Shown here: piece after piece, positions 1-9,283 of the stretch
Layout of the letters: each line of letters starts with the position of its first letter
Numbering within the stretch: position 1 is the first letter of the stretch
Assembly (NCBI RefSeq): GCF_003574315.2
Contig: NZ_AP025739.1
Coordinates: 3,906,001-3,970,000, forward strand
DNA length: 64,000 nt
Origin: Capsulimonas corticalis
GTDB taxonomy: Bacteria > Armatimonadota > Armatimonadia > Armatimonadales > Capsulimonadaceae
Direction: 5' to 3'
Translations under genes and position numbers: made by a program
The notes under the pieces: generated by a model
What the model was told of the DNA's origin: nothing
Databases searched by the model: none
What the model saw: only the letters and a program-made list of their open reading frames with translations

Positions 1-482
1 GCCCTCAAATGGGAGAGAAGCTGGTCGCGCAGCGAGGACGGAGCCTGGGCGAGCATAATCGGATCGAAGTCCGATGATGCGCCGTTCTGGCTTTCCGCGC
101 CGCTGGTCGTTTTGGCGAGCATGATCTCACGGTTCAGAGACCCATCGTCTCCGCCGTCGTCGCTGCCGCCCATCATGAAGGTGAACTGTTCGGTCGGCTC
201 CGAATCGCTCTGCGTCTCTCGCGAGGGACCGTCGAGCGTATGGTTGGAGCGGCTGTAGGGGCAGTTGGCGCACTGACCGCCGCCAGGACAAAGGGCGCAG
301 CCGCCCGCGCTCTCCAGAAGGCTGTCTGAACCTTCAAGGGCCGGATTTTCCTGCTGCTCCTTCTCAATAAGCTGCATCAGCTCCGTGTTGGTGCACTGGA
401 GCATGGCGTTCGCATGAATAAGGTGCGGCCCAATTTTCTGGACCTGCGCTTGCCGCTGCGAATTGTCCTGGCGTAGTTGCAA
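1..482 (-). CDS. rpoN: RNA polymerase sigma-54 factor, N-terminal part (runs off the left edge)
   Basis: Only about 160 N-terminal residues lie in the window. The conceptual product starts with a Gln-rich helix and reaches TELMQLIEKEQQENPALE, which matches region I of sigma-54 (the activator- and core-interacting segment). An acidic low-complexity region II follows, and then PIMLAQAPSSLRDQLLSHL, which resembles the start of the core-binding domain. I chose the TTG at 482: an in-frame TGA lies just upstream at 488-486, AAGGCG stands about 8 nt before the TTG, and the family's first residues align from there. Between regions I and II is CALCPGGGQCANCPY, a CX2CX5CX2C motif that I do not know from standard RpoN. 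Sigma-54 directs transcription from -24/-12 promoters with the help of AAA+ activators. The identification rests on family motifs; the DNA-binding RpoN box lies outside the window. Confidence 0.85.
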   Translation of the reverse strand, partial: MQLRQDNSQRQAQVQKIGPHLIHANAMLQCTNTELMQLIEKEQQENPALEGSDSLLESAGGCALCPGGGQCANCPYSRSNHTLDGPSRETQSDSEPTEQFTFMMGGSDDGGDDGSLNREIMLAKTTSGAESQNGASSDFDPIMLAQAPSSLRDQLLSHLR

Positions 483-555
483 TCTTCAGGCGCCTTGTAC
501 ATCTCGACTCGGTGACTGCCTGCGGTGGACCGATCGGCGAATCGAACCGGTCGTA

Positions 556-1494
556 CTAGTCGAGCTTCGTGCGGAAGTACTCGATGGTGCTTCCCAGACC
601 TTCCTCCAGCGATACTTTCGGCTCCCAGCCGAGCAGAGTGCGCGCCTTCGTGATATCGGGGTTGCGCTGCTTGGGATCGTCGGCGGTCGGCAGCGGCAGA
701 TAGGTGATCTCGCTCTTGCTTCCGGTCGCCTTCAGGATCTCGTGCGCGAATTGGATCATCGTGCGCTCGGTCGGGTTGCCGACATTGATCGGGCCGGACT
801 GATCGGAGACGGACAGTTTGTAGATGCCGTCGATCAGGTCCGAAACGAAGCAGAACGAGCGGGTCTGCGTGCCGGATCCAAATACGGTGAGCGGCTCGCC
901 GCGCAGCGCCTGGCTGATGAACGCGGGGACGACGCGGCCGTCCTTCACCCGCATGCGCGGGCCGTACGTGTTAAAGATTCGGACGATTTTCGCGTCCAGG
1001 TTATACAAACGGCGGTAAGCGAACGTGACCGCCTCGGCGTAACGCTTGGCTTCGTCATAGACGGCGCGGGTGCCGTTCGGGTTCACATTGCCCCAATATT
1101 CTTCCGTTTGTGGGTGAACGGTCGGGTCGCCGTAGACTTCCGAGGTGGAAGCCACCAGGAACCGCGCGCCCTTCGCCTTCGCCAGCTCCAGGGTATTGTG
1201 CGTGCCGACGGAGCCCACCAGCAGGGTCTCCAGGGGCAGCTCCAGGTAATCCACGGGGCTCGCGGGAGAAGCAAAGTGGTAGATCGCGTCCACCGGCCCG
1301 TCCACGGTGTAGGGCTGAATGATATCCTGCTCGATGAACTGGAAGTGAGGATTGGATGCCAGATGCGCAATATTGTCGGTGTTGCCGGTGATGAGATTGT
1401 CGACGGCGACGACATCATAGCCTTCCGCCAGAAGTCGGTCGCTGAGGTGAGATCCAAGGAATCCAGCCCCGCCTGTAATAATCGCTCGCGCCAT
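556..1494 (-). CDS. UDP-glucuronate decarboxylase (UDP-xylose synthase)-like SDR epimerase
   Basis: The 312-aa protein is an extended short-chain dehydrogenase. The NAD-binding glycine motif [10 protein letters not shown] is at residues 8-17, and the catalytic YDEAKR (YxxxK) is near residue 145. The segment [19 protein letters not shown] and the [10 protein letters not shown] motif are typical of UDP-xylose synthase rather than of GalE or RmlB. The expected reaction is oxidative decarboxylation of UDP-glucuronate to UDP-xylose in the cytoplasm, supplying surface polysaccharide. The start is supported by GAGGAG 7 nt upstream. It lies 73 bp upstream of rpoN on the same strand. dTDP-glucose dehydratase is the main alternative, less likely because of the PxHPQxExYWGNVNP-type motif. 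Confidence 0.85.
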   Translation of the reverse strand: MARAIITGGAGFLGSHLSDRLLAEGYDVVAVDNLITGNTDNIAHLASNPHFQFIEQDIIQPYTVDGPVDAIYHFASPASPVDYLELPLETLLVGSVGTHNTLELAKAKGARFLVASTSEVYGDPTVHPQTEEYWGNVNPNGTRAVYDEAKRYAEAVTFAYRRLYNLDAKIVRIFNTYGPRMRVKDGRVVPAFISQALRGEPLTVFGSGTQTRSFCFVSDLIDGIYKLSVSDQSGPINVGNPTERTMIQFAHEILKATGSKSEITYLPLPTADDPKQRNPDITKARTLLGWEPKVSLEEGLGSTIEYFRTKLD

Positions 1495-1536
1495 TCAGTC
1501 GCTCCTCGTGGTGAAAATGCGTAATTTAACGGATGT

Positions 1537-1565
1537 TTGACAGTGCGTACGGAAACTATTATACT
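1537..1565 (+). promoter_or_regulatory. Sigma-70-type promoter of the lpt operon
   Basis: TTGACA at 1537-1542 and TATACT at 1560-1565 are separated by exactly 17 bp. The predicted start near 1572 would give a leader of about 160 nt before the lptC-like gene. The region is divergent with the UDP-xylose synthase gene on the other strand. Confidence 0.75.
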
Positions 1566-1730
1566 CCCTAGCGTCGGCGATTGCTTCGGGTGAAACTATT
1601 ATCGCATACTATTGTCAGAGTACTGTACGGCGCAGCGCCGCAGCGGCCGGGCGATCCGGAACCATGCCCGCGTTGCGAAAGTTCTGGAGATATGCTAAAC
1701 TTTTCGCGTTCAATTTTCGGTAGTAACCTT

Positions 1731-2276
1731 ATGACCATTGATTTCGCCTGGCAGCGAAGGCGCTGCGGCGCACTTGCTCTTACTCTATTTCTAGCGGCGC
1801 TCAGTCCTGCTTTCGCCGCCACCGGCGTTGGTGTTACCGGACAGGGCAGTTATGTCACGCAGCCCGATCCCAAGCATCCCGGCATGTACCTCTGGAAGCT
1901 CTGGGCGCGCGATTTCATCATCGAAGCGCCGGATAAAAACGTGAGCGGCACGCTGAAGGGCGTCCACGCCATCCTGTTTCAGAACGGCAAGCAGACCGCC
2001 GATATGGTCGCGCCGCAGGCGCAAAGCGACAATGTCAAGGAAACCATTGTCGCCAGCGGCGGGGTGGTCGTGAAGTCCTTGACTCAGCCGGGCACGATCC
2101 TGCGCGCCGACAATGTCGTTTGGAACGCGGCCAGCAGAAAGATCATTGCATCCGGCCACGTATTCTATAAAAACGGCAAGACGGGCATGACGATCCAGCC
2201 GCGCGGGCGCTTGATCGCGGACACCGTCCTGAAGTCCGTTCGCTCCGATGACGGCGGAAGCATCAAACTGCCCTAA
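1731..2276 (+). CDS. LptC/OstA-like LPS transport protein
   Basis: The product is about 181 aa. An N-terminal hydrophobic segment with an Ala-x-Ala-like end (LTLFLAALSPAFA) acts as signal peptide or anchor. A beta-rich region follows, in which GTILRADNVVWNAASRKIIASGHV resembles the repeating unit of the OstA/LptA/LptC beta-jellyroll (quoted here as positions about 124-147 of the mature frame). In diderms these proteins form the periplasmic bridge that carries LPS from the inner to the outer membrane. An in-frame ATG at 1692 would add 13 residues, but its purine-rich tract is too close to serve as a ribosome site, so I prefer 1731. It is followed after 12 bp by an LptA-like gene, then lptB and lptF/G, which supports the role. 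LptA and LptC cannot be told apart safely here. Confidence 0.65.
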   Translation: MTIDFAWQRRRCGALALTLFLAALSPAFAATGVGVTGQGSYVTQPDPKHPGMYLWKLWARDFIIEAPDKNVSGTLKGVHAILFQNGKQTADMVAPQAQSDNVKETIVASGGVVVKSLTQPGTILRADNVVWNAASRKIIASGHVFYKNGKTGMTIQPRGRLIADTVLKSVRSDDGGSIKLP

Positions 2277-2288
2277 TTTTTTTCACTC

Positions 2289-2849
2289 ATGCATGACAAA
2301 GGCAAATCCTTGAAGTTCAACTTACGATCTTTCGGCGCCTGCTGCGCCCTGGCCGCTTTGGCCACCGCGAGTTTCGCGGCGACCGCCGCCAAGCCCACCG
2401 GGCCGATCAGTCTCGATTATAAGCATTTGGAATATTCCCCCACGGGGCTGCATCTTTATGGCGGCGTGGAGATGAAGTCGGCGCAATATCTAGTCAACGC
2501 CGGCGATATCCTCGTGGTGCAGGCGGCGGGCGCCGCGAAAACCATCAAAAGCGCCACCGCGACCCCGCTGCCCGGCGCGCAGGTCTCGCTGGTCTTTCAG
2601 GATGTCGAAGCGATGAAGTCGATGAAGGCGCTCGCGGACAAAGCCGTCATCACGCCGGATCCCACGCGTCGCGGCGGCGCCCGGATCGATCTGACGGGGA
2701 ATGTCCAGTTGGAAATGAACTCCCAGGGCGCACTGGACGGACCGTCGAAGACGACGCTGGAAAAGGCGACGATTTTGATTGGCGAAGGCCCGACGTATCC
2801 GCGCATCGAAGGCGAGCACGGGCACACGACTCTGACGCCGCAGTTTTAA
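2289..2849 (+). CDS. LptA/OstA-like periplasmic LPS transport protein
   Basis: This 186-aa exported protein has a signal peptide ([15 protein letters not shown]). The mature part has short beta-strand repeats, including [16 protein letters not shown] and [14 protein letters not shown], typical of the OstA/LptA fold. In known systems LptA oligomerises in the periplasm between LptC and LptD. No ribosome site precedes the ATG at 2289. A TTG at 2310 has AAAGG upstream and would also leave a complete signal peptide, so the true start may be 21 nt later. It sits 13 bp before lptB. The assignment rests on the fold-like repeats and the operon. Confidence 0.65.
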   Translation: MHDKGKSLKFNLRSFGACCALAALATASFAATAAKPTGPISLDYKHLEYSPTGLHLYGGVEMKSAQYLVNAGDILVVQAAGAAKTIKSATATPLPGAQVSLVFQDVEAMKSMKALADKAVITPDPTRRGGARIDLTGNVQLEMNSQGALDGPSKTTLEKATILIGEGPTYPRIEGEHGHTTLTPQF

Positions 2850-2862
2850 CAGGAGAGATCTC

Positions 2863-3663
2863 ATGCCTGTCCTGAGAGCGGACGGATTAGTCAAAGCCTA
2901 CAAGGGACGCAGCGTCGTCAACGGCGTCTCGGTGGAGGTCCACCCGGGCGAGATCGTCGGCCTGCTCGGCCCCAACGGCGCCGGCAAGACGACATCATTT
3001 TACATGCTGGTCGGCTTAGTCCGTCCTGACAGCGGGCGGGTGCTGCTGGACGATAAGGATATCACGCACCTCCCCATGTACCAGCGCGCCCATCAAGGCA
3101 TTGGTTATCTGGCGCAGGAGACGAGTGTCTTTCGCAAACTCACGGTCGCCGAGAACATCATGCTCATTCTGGAGATGCAGCCGGGATTGACCGCCGCCGA
3201 CCGCAAGGAGCGTTTGGAGGATCTCCTCACTCGTCTTGGACTGGGGCCTCGGCGCAACTCCCAGGCGCTGCATCTCTCCGGCGGCGAGAAGCGCCGCGTG
3301 GAGATCGCGCGCGTTCTGGCTACGCGGCCCAAATTTATTTTGCTGGACGAGCCTTTCACCGGCGTGGACCCCATCGCCATTGAGGATCTGCAAAGCATCG
3401 TCGCGGATCTGCGCGAAGACGGCATCGGCATCCTGATCACGGACCACCATGTCGATGCGACGTTAAAAATCACCGATCGAGTCTATATTGTGTTCGAAGG
3501 CGAAATAAAAACGTCCGGCTCCCCCGAAGAGCTGGTCAAGAACCCGATTGCCCGAAAATACTATCTCGGCGATGGCGGGGGAAGCCGCGGGCAGAACTCC
3601 TCGCAGCTGCGGCCGCCGCGCGATGAGGACGATGGCGAGGAGCAGTTCCGTGAAGCTAGTTGA
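2863..3663 (+). CDS. lptB: LPS export ABC transporter ATPase
   Basis: This 266-aa cytoplasmic ATPase powers LPS extraction from the inner membrane together with LptF/LptG. The Walker A GPNGAGKT is at 36-43, the Q-loop Gln near 85 (YLAQE), the signature LSGGE at 138-142, Walker B FILLDE at 158-163, and the switch histidine in TDHH near 195. The segment after Walker [11 protein letters not shown], is characteristic of LptB. The C-terminus carries an extra hydrophilic tail of about 30 residues ([19 protein letters not shown]) beyond the usual 240-aa length. GGAG lies 8 nt before the ATG. Its end overlaps the next gene's GTG start by 14 nt, which suggests translational coupling to its permease. 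Confidence 0.93.
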   Translation: MPVLRADGLVKAYKGRSVVNGVSVEVHPGEIVGLLGPNGAGKTTSFYMLVGLVRPDSGRVLLDDKDITHLPMYQRAHQGIGYLAQETSVFRKLTVAENIMLILEMQPGLTAADRKERLEDLLTRLGLGPRRNSQALHLSGGEKRRVEIARVLATRPKFILLDEPFTGVDPIAIEDLQSIVADLREDGIGILITDHHVDATLKITDRVYIVFEGEIKTSGSPEELVKNPIARKYYLGDGGGSRGQNSSQLRPPRDEDDGEEQFREAS

Positions 3664-4768
3664 CAAGCTCATTCTGAAGGACTTGCTGCCGATGTTTGGC
3701 GTCGGCATCGCCATGTTCGCGACGCTCTGGTTCGCGGGCGGCCCCTTGCTCGAAGCGAGCAAGTGGATCGCCGGCGGCATCCCGCTCAAGATCGTTCTGG
3801 AATTGGTCGTGCTGAGCGTGCCGCTGGTGCTGTCGCTGACGTTCCCCATGGGAATGCTGCTTTCCGTGCTGCTCGGCTATGGCCGCTTGTCGGCGGACAG
3901 CGAAGCGGTCGCCCTCTTCGCGGGCGGCGTGCCCTTTATCCGCGCGGCGGCCCCGGCGGCGGCGCTCGGAGTCGCCGCCAGCCTCATCGGATTTTTGATG
4001 AATGACACCCTGGCCGCGCAGGCGACGCACCGCTTGAACGATTTGAAAGTCAGCGCGCTCAAGGATACCGCCGAAATCAGCAAGCCGCTTACGTTCGATA
4101 CGCACGATGGCGATAAGTTACTCGCGACGGTGCATATCGAAAAGGGCTTCGATGTCGCGACGCGCTCCCTGCGCCAGGTGACCATCACGGTTTATGACAG
4201 CACCGGGCGGCCGTCCGCGATGTTTCAGGCCGATTCGGCGCGGCCGGTCGGCAGCCTGGACAGCAAAGAGTGGGAGCTGGTCGGCGTCGATCTGATCAAG
4301 CTGGGGGAGCTGCCGCAATACTCCCACCACGCCACGCTCCACAGCTTTGAAATCAACAGCGCGATTGGGCGCTCGCCCCAGGATGTCGCGTTCCTCAAAG
4401 AGGGGGCCGATTCGCTGACATTCACGCAGCTGCGCCGCCAGATCGCGCTGCTCAAAAGCAACGGCTCCGGCGACACGGACGCGATTCGCGACAAGGAAGT
4501 CGGCTTGTGGTCCAAGATCGCGCTGCCCGCCTCGTGTCTGGTCTTCGCCATGATCGGCGCGCCGCTGGGCCTGCGCCCGCAGCGCAGCTCCAAATATACT
4601 GGATGGATCCTCGCCATATTGATCATTTTCGGGTATTACGTCGTGTACACCGGCATGAGCAGTATCGCGCGCAGCGGCCTGTGCGCCCCCGCGCTGGCGG
4701 TCTTCCTGCCGGATATCATCGGGCTTTTCGCCGGCGCGTTTCTGCTGCGCCGCGCGTCCACAATTTAA
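3650..4768 (+). CDS. LptF/LptG family LPS export permease
   Basis: The product is about 372 aa from the GTG at 3650, chosen because GAGGAG lies about 8 nt upstream and the family typically begins with a short [13 protein letters not shown]-like helix. It has an N-terminal membrane segment, two further segments around residues 50-100 and 100-125, a periplasmic jellyroll of about 150 residues, and three C-terminal membrane segments ([17 protein letters not shown] onward). The family signature [13 protein letters not shown] is present. With LptB it forms the inner-membrane LPS transporter. Only one permease is visible here, whereas E. coli has LptF plus LptG; it could act as a homodimer, or a second copy may lie elsewhere. 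Confidence 0.85.
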   Translation: MKLVDKLILKDLLPMFGVGIAMFATLWFAGGPLLEASKWIAGGIPLKIVLELVVLSVPLVLSLTFPMGMLLSVLLGYGRLSADSEAVALFAGGVPFIRAAAPAAALGVAASLIGFLMNDTLAAQATHRLNDLKVSALKDTAEISKPLTFDTHDGDKLLATVHIEKGFDVATRSLRQVTITVYDSTGRPSAMFQADSARPVGSLDSKEWELVGVDLIKLGELPQYSHHATLHSFEINSAIGRSPQDVAFLKEGADSLTFTQLRRQIALLKSNGSGDTDAIRDKEVGLWSKIALPASCLVFAMIGAPLGLRPQRSSKYTGWILAILIIFGYYVVYTGMSSIARSGLCAPALAVFLPDIIGLFAGAFLLRRASTI

Positions 4769-4786
4769 GATGCAACGAAGACTTCC

Positions 4787-6289
4787 ATGGCCGCTTTAAT
4801 TCTTACCGCCCTGATTCTTTTCGTCGCCGGAGGGTGCATCGCCCTGCTCGGCGATCGTCTGGGGACGTATGTCGGCAAGAAGCGCATCTCAAAGTTTGGA
4901 TTGCGCCCCCGCGAGACGGCGAAGCTCTACACATTCTTCTCGGGCAGTATCATCGCGCTGCTGGTGCTGCTTTTGCTTCTCGTGCTGAACAGCAGTTACT
5001 TGCATGCGATCTCGGAGCGCTCCACCCTCAAAAAGAACATTGGAGCGCTGCGCCACGAGAATACGACCCTGGAGGCGCAGATTCGCAAGGTTCAGATCCA
5101 AATCGCCGCCGCGACCGCGCAGGTTACGCAGGCGAATGAGGATCTCCGCCAAGCCGTCTTAAAAAAGAGCGAGGCGGAACACGCCCTGCGCGCGGCGCAG
5201 CAGAGCTTAACGGAGATGAAGGGGAAGCTGTCCGGAACGCAGACCAGGCTGGCGGTCAGTCAAAAGGCCGTTGCGGCGCGGCAGCATGAGCTCCAGGTCG
5301 CGCAGTCGCACTTGGAGACCATGAACAGCCGTCTGCGCGTCTCTATGGCGAACCTTAACGCGACGGTTGACGATCTCAGTCACGTCCGTCTGGAGTCCAA
5401 ACAGGAAATCGCGGCCGCTAATAGCCGCATCAAAGAATTAAAAAGCGCCGGGAATATCCTCAATTTGCGCAATCAGGCGCTGCGCGCGGATAATTCGGAT
5501 CTGACCACCGCCAATCGAGACATGGCGGCCGCGAATGAGGCGCTGCGTACGAATAGCGTGACCCTGGCGTCGCAGCCGCTCATCTACCGTGGCGGCGGCG
5601 AGCTGGGAAGGACGACGATTGACGCCGCCCAGTCGCCGGAGAATATCCGGGCCGCTCTTTCCACATGGCTGGAGCAGTTGGATCGCCGGGCGTACGACGC
5701 CGGCGCGGCCGCGGGCCCGCAGGGTAGCGCCATTATCCTGGTGAATCCGCCCTCGCAGAATTTGCAGACAAACGCCGGCGCGAGCACCAAAGAGGCGATT
5801 ATCGACGCCGTGGTCAGCTCGATCTCCGACCAGCGTCTCATTCAGCCGAGCGTGGCCGTGATCGCCGAGGCGAAATACAATACGGCGGCCGGCGAGCAAG
5901 TGCGCGTCGATCTGCGTCCCTACAATAATGTCCTGGTATTTCGGGCGGGGCAGGTCATTACGAGCTCGACCATCGACGGAACCAAAGATGAAACGGCGAT
6001 CAAACAATCGCTGTTTACATTCTTGGCGAACTCCGTGCGGCGCCGCGCTATCGACAGCGGCGTCATCGCCGAGCACGATCCCGTGACCGGGAACGTGACC
6101 GCCACAATCTGGGACATCGCCAAAGTGGGGGATACGATTAAAGAGATTCAAGCGGCGGGCGCGGACGCTCATGTGGACGCGATCGCCCTCTCGGACACGT
6201 ACAGCATCGAGCCGGTCCCGCTGCGCCTCGTGGTCACCTCCAACGCGCCCCTCTTAGGCCCCGGCTTCTCCAAGGCGGGTTTGCCTTGA
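4787..6289 (+). CDS. DUF3084-type membrane coiled-coil protein
   Basis: This 500-aa protein starts with one hydrophobic helix (residues 3-23). A short basic linker with YVGKKRISKFGLRPRETA follows, then a second membrane helix near 49-70 (IIALLVLLLLLVLN). A long coiled coil covers about residues 75-260 and is rich in Ala, Gln and Glu, and a globular domain fills 265-500. This architecture fits the DUF3084 family known mainly from cyanobacteria; its function is not established. It may be a scaffold or envelope-spanning protein. It lies 18 bp after the LPS permease gene, and its stop overlaps the TTG start of the next gene. The ribosome site is weak. Confidence 0.75.
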   Translation: MAALILTALILFVAGGCIALLGDRLGTYVGKKRISKFGLRPRETAKLYTFFSGSIIALLVLLLLLVLNSSYLHAISERSTLKKNIGALRHENTTLEAQIRKVQIQIAAATAQVTQANEDLRQAVLKKSEAEHALRAAQQSLTEMKGKLSGTQTRLAVSQKAVAARQHELQVAQSHLETMNSRLRVSMANLNATVDDLSHVRLESKQEIAAANSRIKELKSAGNILNLRNQALRADNSDLTTANRDMAAANEALRTNSVTLASQPLIYRGGGELGRTTIDAAQSPENIRAALSTWLEQLDRRAYDAGAAAGPQGSAIILVNPPSQNLQTNAGASTKEAIIDAVVSSISDQRLIQPSVAVIAEAKYNTAAGEQVRVDLRPYNNVLVFRAGQVITSSTIDGTKDETAIKQSLFTFLANSVRRRAIDSGVIAEHDPVTGNVTATIWDIAKVGDTIKEIQAAGADAHVDAIALSDTYSIEPVPLRLVVTSNAPLLGPGFSKAGLP

Positions 6290-6732
6290 GCGATGTTCCG
6301 ACAAACGATCTCCTGGCGATCGAGACGATCCTCTCGATCGATCCGGGACGCGCGAAATGCGGCGTGGCGGTGGTCGAAGGGCCAGCGCCGATCGCCGTCA
6401 AACGCAAGCTGGTGGTGGACTCGCTGAAACTCGTTTCAGAAATTTTGGCGATCCGGGAACAATTTCCAGCTGTCAGTCGTTTAATCATCGGCGACGGCAC
6501 TGGAAGCGCGACTTTACGGCGCGCTCTGGCCGCCTCCATGACCGATCTTCCCATCGAAGTCGTTGATGAATACTGCACGTCGCAGCGGGCTCGGGAGCGC
6601 TTTACGCGTGAAATCCGGCCCGTGGGGTGGCTCCGGCTGGTCCCGAAAACCCTGCGCGCGCCGCACTTGCCGTACGACGATTACGTCGCCGTTATTCTCG
6701 CCGAAGACTACTTCGCGAAGAAAAATGTGTGA
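6286..6732 (+). CDS. RuvC/YqgF-like RNase H-fold protein
   Basis: The product is 148 aa and begins with a beta-strand carrying ILSIDPGRAKCGVAVV, the typical first motif of RuvC/YqgF resolvase-like nucleases, with the putative catalytic Asp at residue 19. A second acidic residue in VVDE near 95 and an Asp in YDDYVAV near 137 complete a plausible metal-binding set. YqgF/RuvX matures the 5' end of 16S rRNA in E. coli, but this paralogous subfamily may differ. The TTG start overlaps the previous stop (TTGA), so translation is probably coupled to the DUF3084 gene. Confidence 0.65.
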   Translation: MSDVPTNDLLAIETILSIDPGRAKCGVAVVEGPAPIAVKRKLVVDSLKLVSEILAIREQFPAVSRLIIGDGTGSATLRRALAASMTDLPIEVVDEYCTSQRARERFTREIRPVGWLRLVPKTLRAPHLPYDDYVAVILAEDYFAKKNV

Positions 6733-7120
6733 CCTGTAAAAAATATGGGGAGATTATAGCGAAATCCTGAAACAAACGGATTTTATGATTGTCTGAACTG
6801 ATGTCAGCGCGATACAGACAGTGCGCAGTACGACAAATAAGGCTATCGCACTGCCGGAAACGGCAGTGATAGTAAATAGACATCCGGGAAGGCTTTCAGA
6901 GCGGAAACGACCGGGCGGAACGGACGAGCGGACGCAAGCAGGCGCCCTGGCTTCATGAAGAGACTGCACGCTGGACAAGGTAACATGGCCACTTGCCGGA
7001 CGGCGGGATCTTTGGAAAAGTTAAGAATCGCTGCGCGAACGAACGCGAAGAAGTAAAGTCGGTACGAACGTGACGGAAATTTTCTTGGATGTGCAAAGCA
7101 TACCAAGGAGACAGTTCAGA
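6733..7120. other. Intergenic leader region before the porin gene
   Basis: No gene is seen in these 388 bases. A hairpin with an 8-bp perfect stem and GAAA tetraloop lies at 6849-6868 (cactgccg / cggcagtg) but has no U-run, so it is not a simple terminator. A weak promoter-like pair starts with TTGTCT at 6789. The strong site AAGGAG near 7104 belongs to the porin gene. The region is probably a long untranslated leader plus promoter. Confidence 0.4.
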
Positions 7121-9112
7121 ATGAAGAAATCGCTGACATTGCTGGCCGGCGCCAGCATGCTCGTGCTGGGCGTTCCCGCCATTTCCATGGCGCAGACCGC
7201 CGCTGCGAGCGGCCCCTTCGCCGACGTCCCGGCGGACCACTGGGCTTACCAGTCCGTTGAGAACCTGCAGAATGCAGGAATCGTGATCGGTTACCCCGAC
7301 GGCACCTACGGCGGCAAGCGCGCGATGACTCGCTACGAGTTCGCCGTCGCGATCGCCCGCCTTCTCCCCCTGCTGGGCCAGAAGGGCGACTTCGCCACCA
7401 ACGCCGACCTCGCCGCGCTGCGCGCCGAAGTCGAGAACAAGCTTCAGGCCAACGCTTCGGCGCTGGAAGACCTGAAGAAGCTCGTCAATGAGTTCCAGGG
7501 TGAGCTGCAGGCTCTCGGCCAGGACGTCACTGCGATCAAGGCGCGCCTGTCGTCCCTTGAGGACCGTGTCGCCGCGGTCGAGGAAGAGCAGCGCCGCATC
7601 AAGTTCAACGGCGCCCTCAACTTCATCGTTGAAGGCACCAACCAGGGCAAGCACAACGACTTCGGCTTCCATGACAAGAACGGCACGCTGGTCTCCAATG
7701 GAACCGGCCTTCCGAAGGTCACCGAAGCGATCGATGTCTACCATGACTTCGTGCTGGCGATCAAGGGCAAGCTGAGCGACACCGCCACGGCGAACGTCAA
7801 GCTTGACTTTGGCAACTACCTGAGCGCAGTCGGCAACGTTGCTTCTCCTGGCTACGCCGCCGGCGCCGGCTTCTCCGCTGTGAGCCCGCACCAGGCTCCT
7901 GGCGACGCCACCGCCGCCGATCAGGCGACCACCGTTTGGGAGGCTTACCTCTCTTCGCCGGTCGACCTCGGCCCTCTGGGCGGAGCCGACATCAAGGTTG
8001 GCCGCTTCGGCCAGCAGTACACCAAGTACACCTTGAAGCAGGTTGACGCCGACGTTTACACCTCGCTCTACCAGACGGACAGCGGAAACATCATCGGTGA
8101 TGGTGGATCCGTCGACCTGAAGCTGGGACCGGCCAAGGTGAACGCGTTCGCGACCAAGTACAGCGCGATCCCGTTCTCCCAGCCCTACGGCGGACCGACG
8201 GCTGGCGCTCAGTCGTTCACCGGCCAGATCGGCGCTCGCCCGCTGGGTCTGATTGGTGAGAACAAGTCCTCCGCCCTGACGCAGGGCGCTGGTCTGCGCG
8301 CCACCATCGGCGCTCCTGAAGGCGGCGTCCTGGGCGTTACCGTCGAGCAGTTCGGCACCACCGGTTTCAACCAGTCGGTTGACAACGGCAAGGCGTACGA
8401 TCGCTTGACCGTTTACGGCGCGGACTTCAACGGCGCGCTTCCGTTCTTCGGCGGCAACGGCCTGCTGCTCGACGCGAACTACACGGTCTCGGCGGAAGCC
8501 AAGGGCGGCAAGTTCAACAACGTCGACAACGGCTGGCGCAACACCGCGCTTGATACTCAGCTGGGCGCGACATTCGGCGCGTTCACCATCAAGGGCGGCT
8601 ACCAGTTCATCGGACCTGAGTTCACCGCTCCTGGATACTGGGGCAAGGTTGGCAGCTGGTCGAACCCGACCAACGTCAAGGGCGGCGTCGCTTCTGTGAA
8701 GTACGCCTTCAGCCCGGCTCTGACCCTGAATGCGGATTATGAGGGATATCAGGCGGCTTACGGCCACACCAAGAACGGTAACCTGATCAACTCCCCGCTG
8801 CAGCAGGACGATAAGCTGAACCGCTACCAGGTTGGTCTTGGCTACGGTCTGACCAGCGACTACAACGTGGACTTCGGTTACGAGCGCGTTGAGTACAACC
8901 TGAAGAACAAGAACGAGACGCTGTTCAACTCCGGCAAGCCGACCGAGTCCTACTACACGATCGGTCTTGGACACTCGTTCAACCCGAACGCTTCCTTGAA
9001 GCTCGTTTACCAGGTCGTTTCCTACCGCGACAAGGGCACCGGCTTCATCAACCGCTTCGGCAACAACGAGGACGGCGGCATCACCGCCGCTCAGTTCCAG
9101 CTGAAGTTCTAA
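7121..9112 (+). CDS. SLH-domain outer membrane porin
   Basis: This is a 663-aa exported protein. A signal peptide (residues 1 to about 24, ending ISMAQ) is followed by one S-layer homology domain at about 30-90 (PFADVPADHWAYQSVENL and a later GYPDGTYGGKRAMTRYEFA). A coiled coil spans about 95-165, and a long beta-strand-rich region runs to a C-terminal phenylalanine (QFQLKF), the usual last residue of outer membrane barrels. In cyanobacteria, Deinococcus and related diderms such proteins tether the outer membrane to peptidoglycan-linked polymer through the SLH domain and form channels. AAGGAG lies about 10 nt before the ATG at 7121. Codon use is strongly biased to a few C- or G-ending codons (AAG, AAC, GGC), which suggests very high expression. 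Confidence 0.88.
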   Translation: MKKSLTLLAGASMLVLGVPAISMAQTAAASGPFADVPADHWAYQSVENLQNAGIVIGYPDGTYGGKRAMTRYEFAVAIARLLPLLGQKGDFATNADLAALRAEVENKLQANASALEDLKKLVNEFQGELQALGQDVTAIKARLSSLEDRVAAVEEEQRRIKFNGALNFIVEGTNQGKHNDFGFHDKNGTLVSNGTGLPKVTEAIDVYHDFVLAIKGKLSDTATANVKLDFGNYLSAVGNVASPGYAAGAGFSAVSPHQAPGDATAADQATTVWEAYLSSPVDLGPLGGADIKVGRFGQQYTKYTLKQVDADVYTSLYQTDSGNIIGDGGSVDLKLGPAKVNAFATKYSAIPFSQPYGGPTAGAQSFTGQIGARPLGLIGENKSSALTQGAGLRATIGAPEGGVLGVTVEQFGTTGFNQSVDNGKAYDRLTVYGADFNGALPFFGGNGLLLDANYTVSAEAKGGKFNNVDNGWRNTALDTQLGATFGAFTIKGGYQFIGPEFTAPGYWGKVGSWSNPTNVKGGVASVKYAFSPALTLNADYEGYQAAYGHTKNGNLINSPLQQDDKLNRYQVGLGYGLTSDYNVDFGYERVEYNLKNKNETLFNSGKPTESYYTIGLGHSFNPNASLKLVYQVVSYRDKGTGFINRFGNNEDGGITAAQFQLKF

Positions 9113-9144
9113 GGATCTGTTGGCTTCGGCCTTCATTTCGCAAG

Positions 9145-9175
9145 CCTCCCCGCCGAAAGGCGGGGAGGTTTTTTT
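9145..9175 (+). terminator. Rho-independent terminator of the porin gene
   Basis: A 10-bp GC-rich stem (cctccccgcc / ggcggggagg) with a GAAA loop is followed by seven T residues. It lies 32 bp after the porin stop codon. Confidence 0.95.
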
Positions 9176-9283
9176 GTGTGGCAGGCGAACTTTTCTTTGT
9201 TGGATTGAAATCGGAACCTTTCCGGTCTGACCAACCGTCTTGAAAATTGCCGTTGAAACGATATGACTTCGAAGGAGTGTAAA

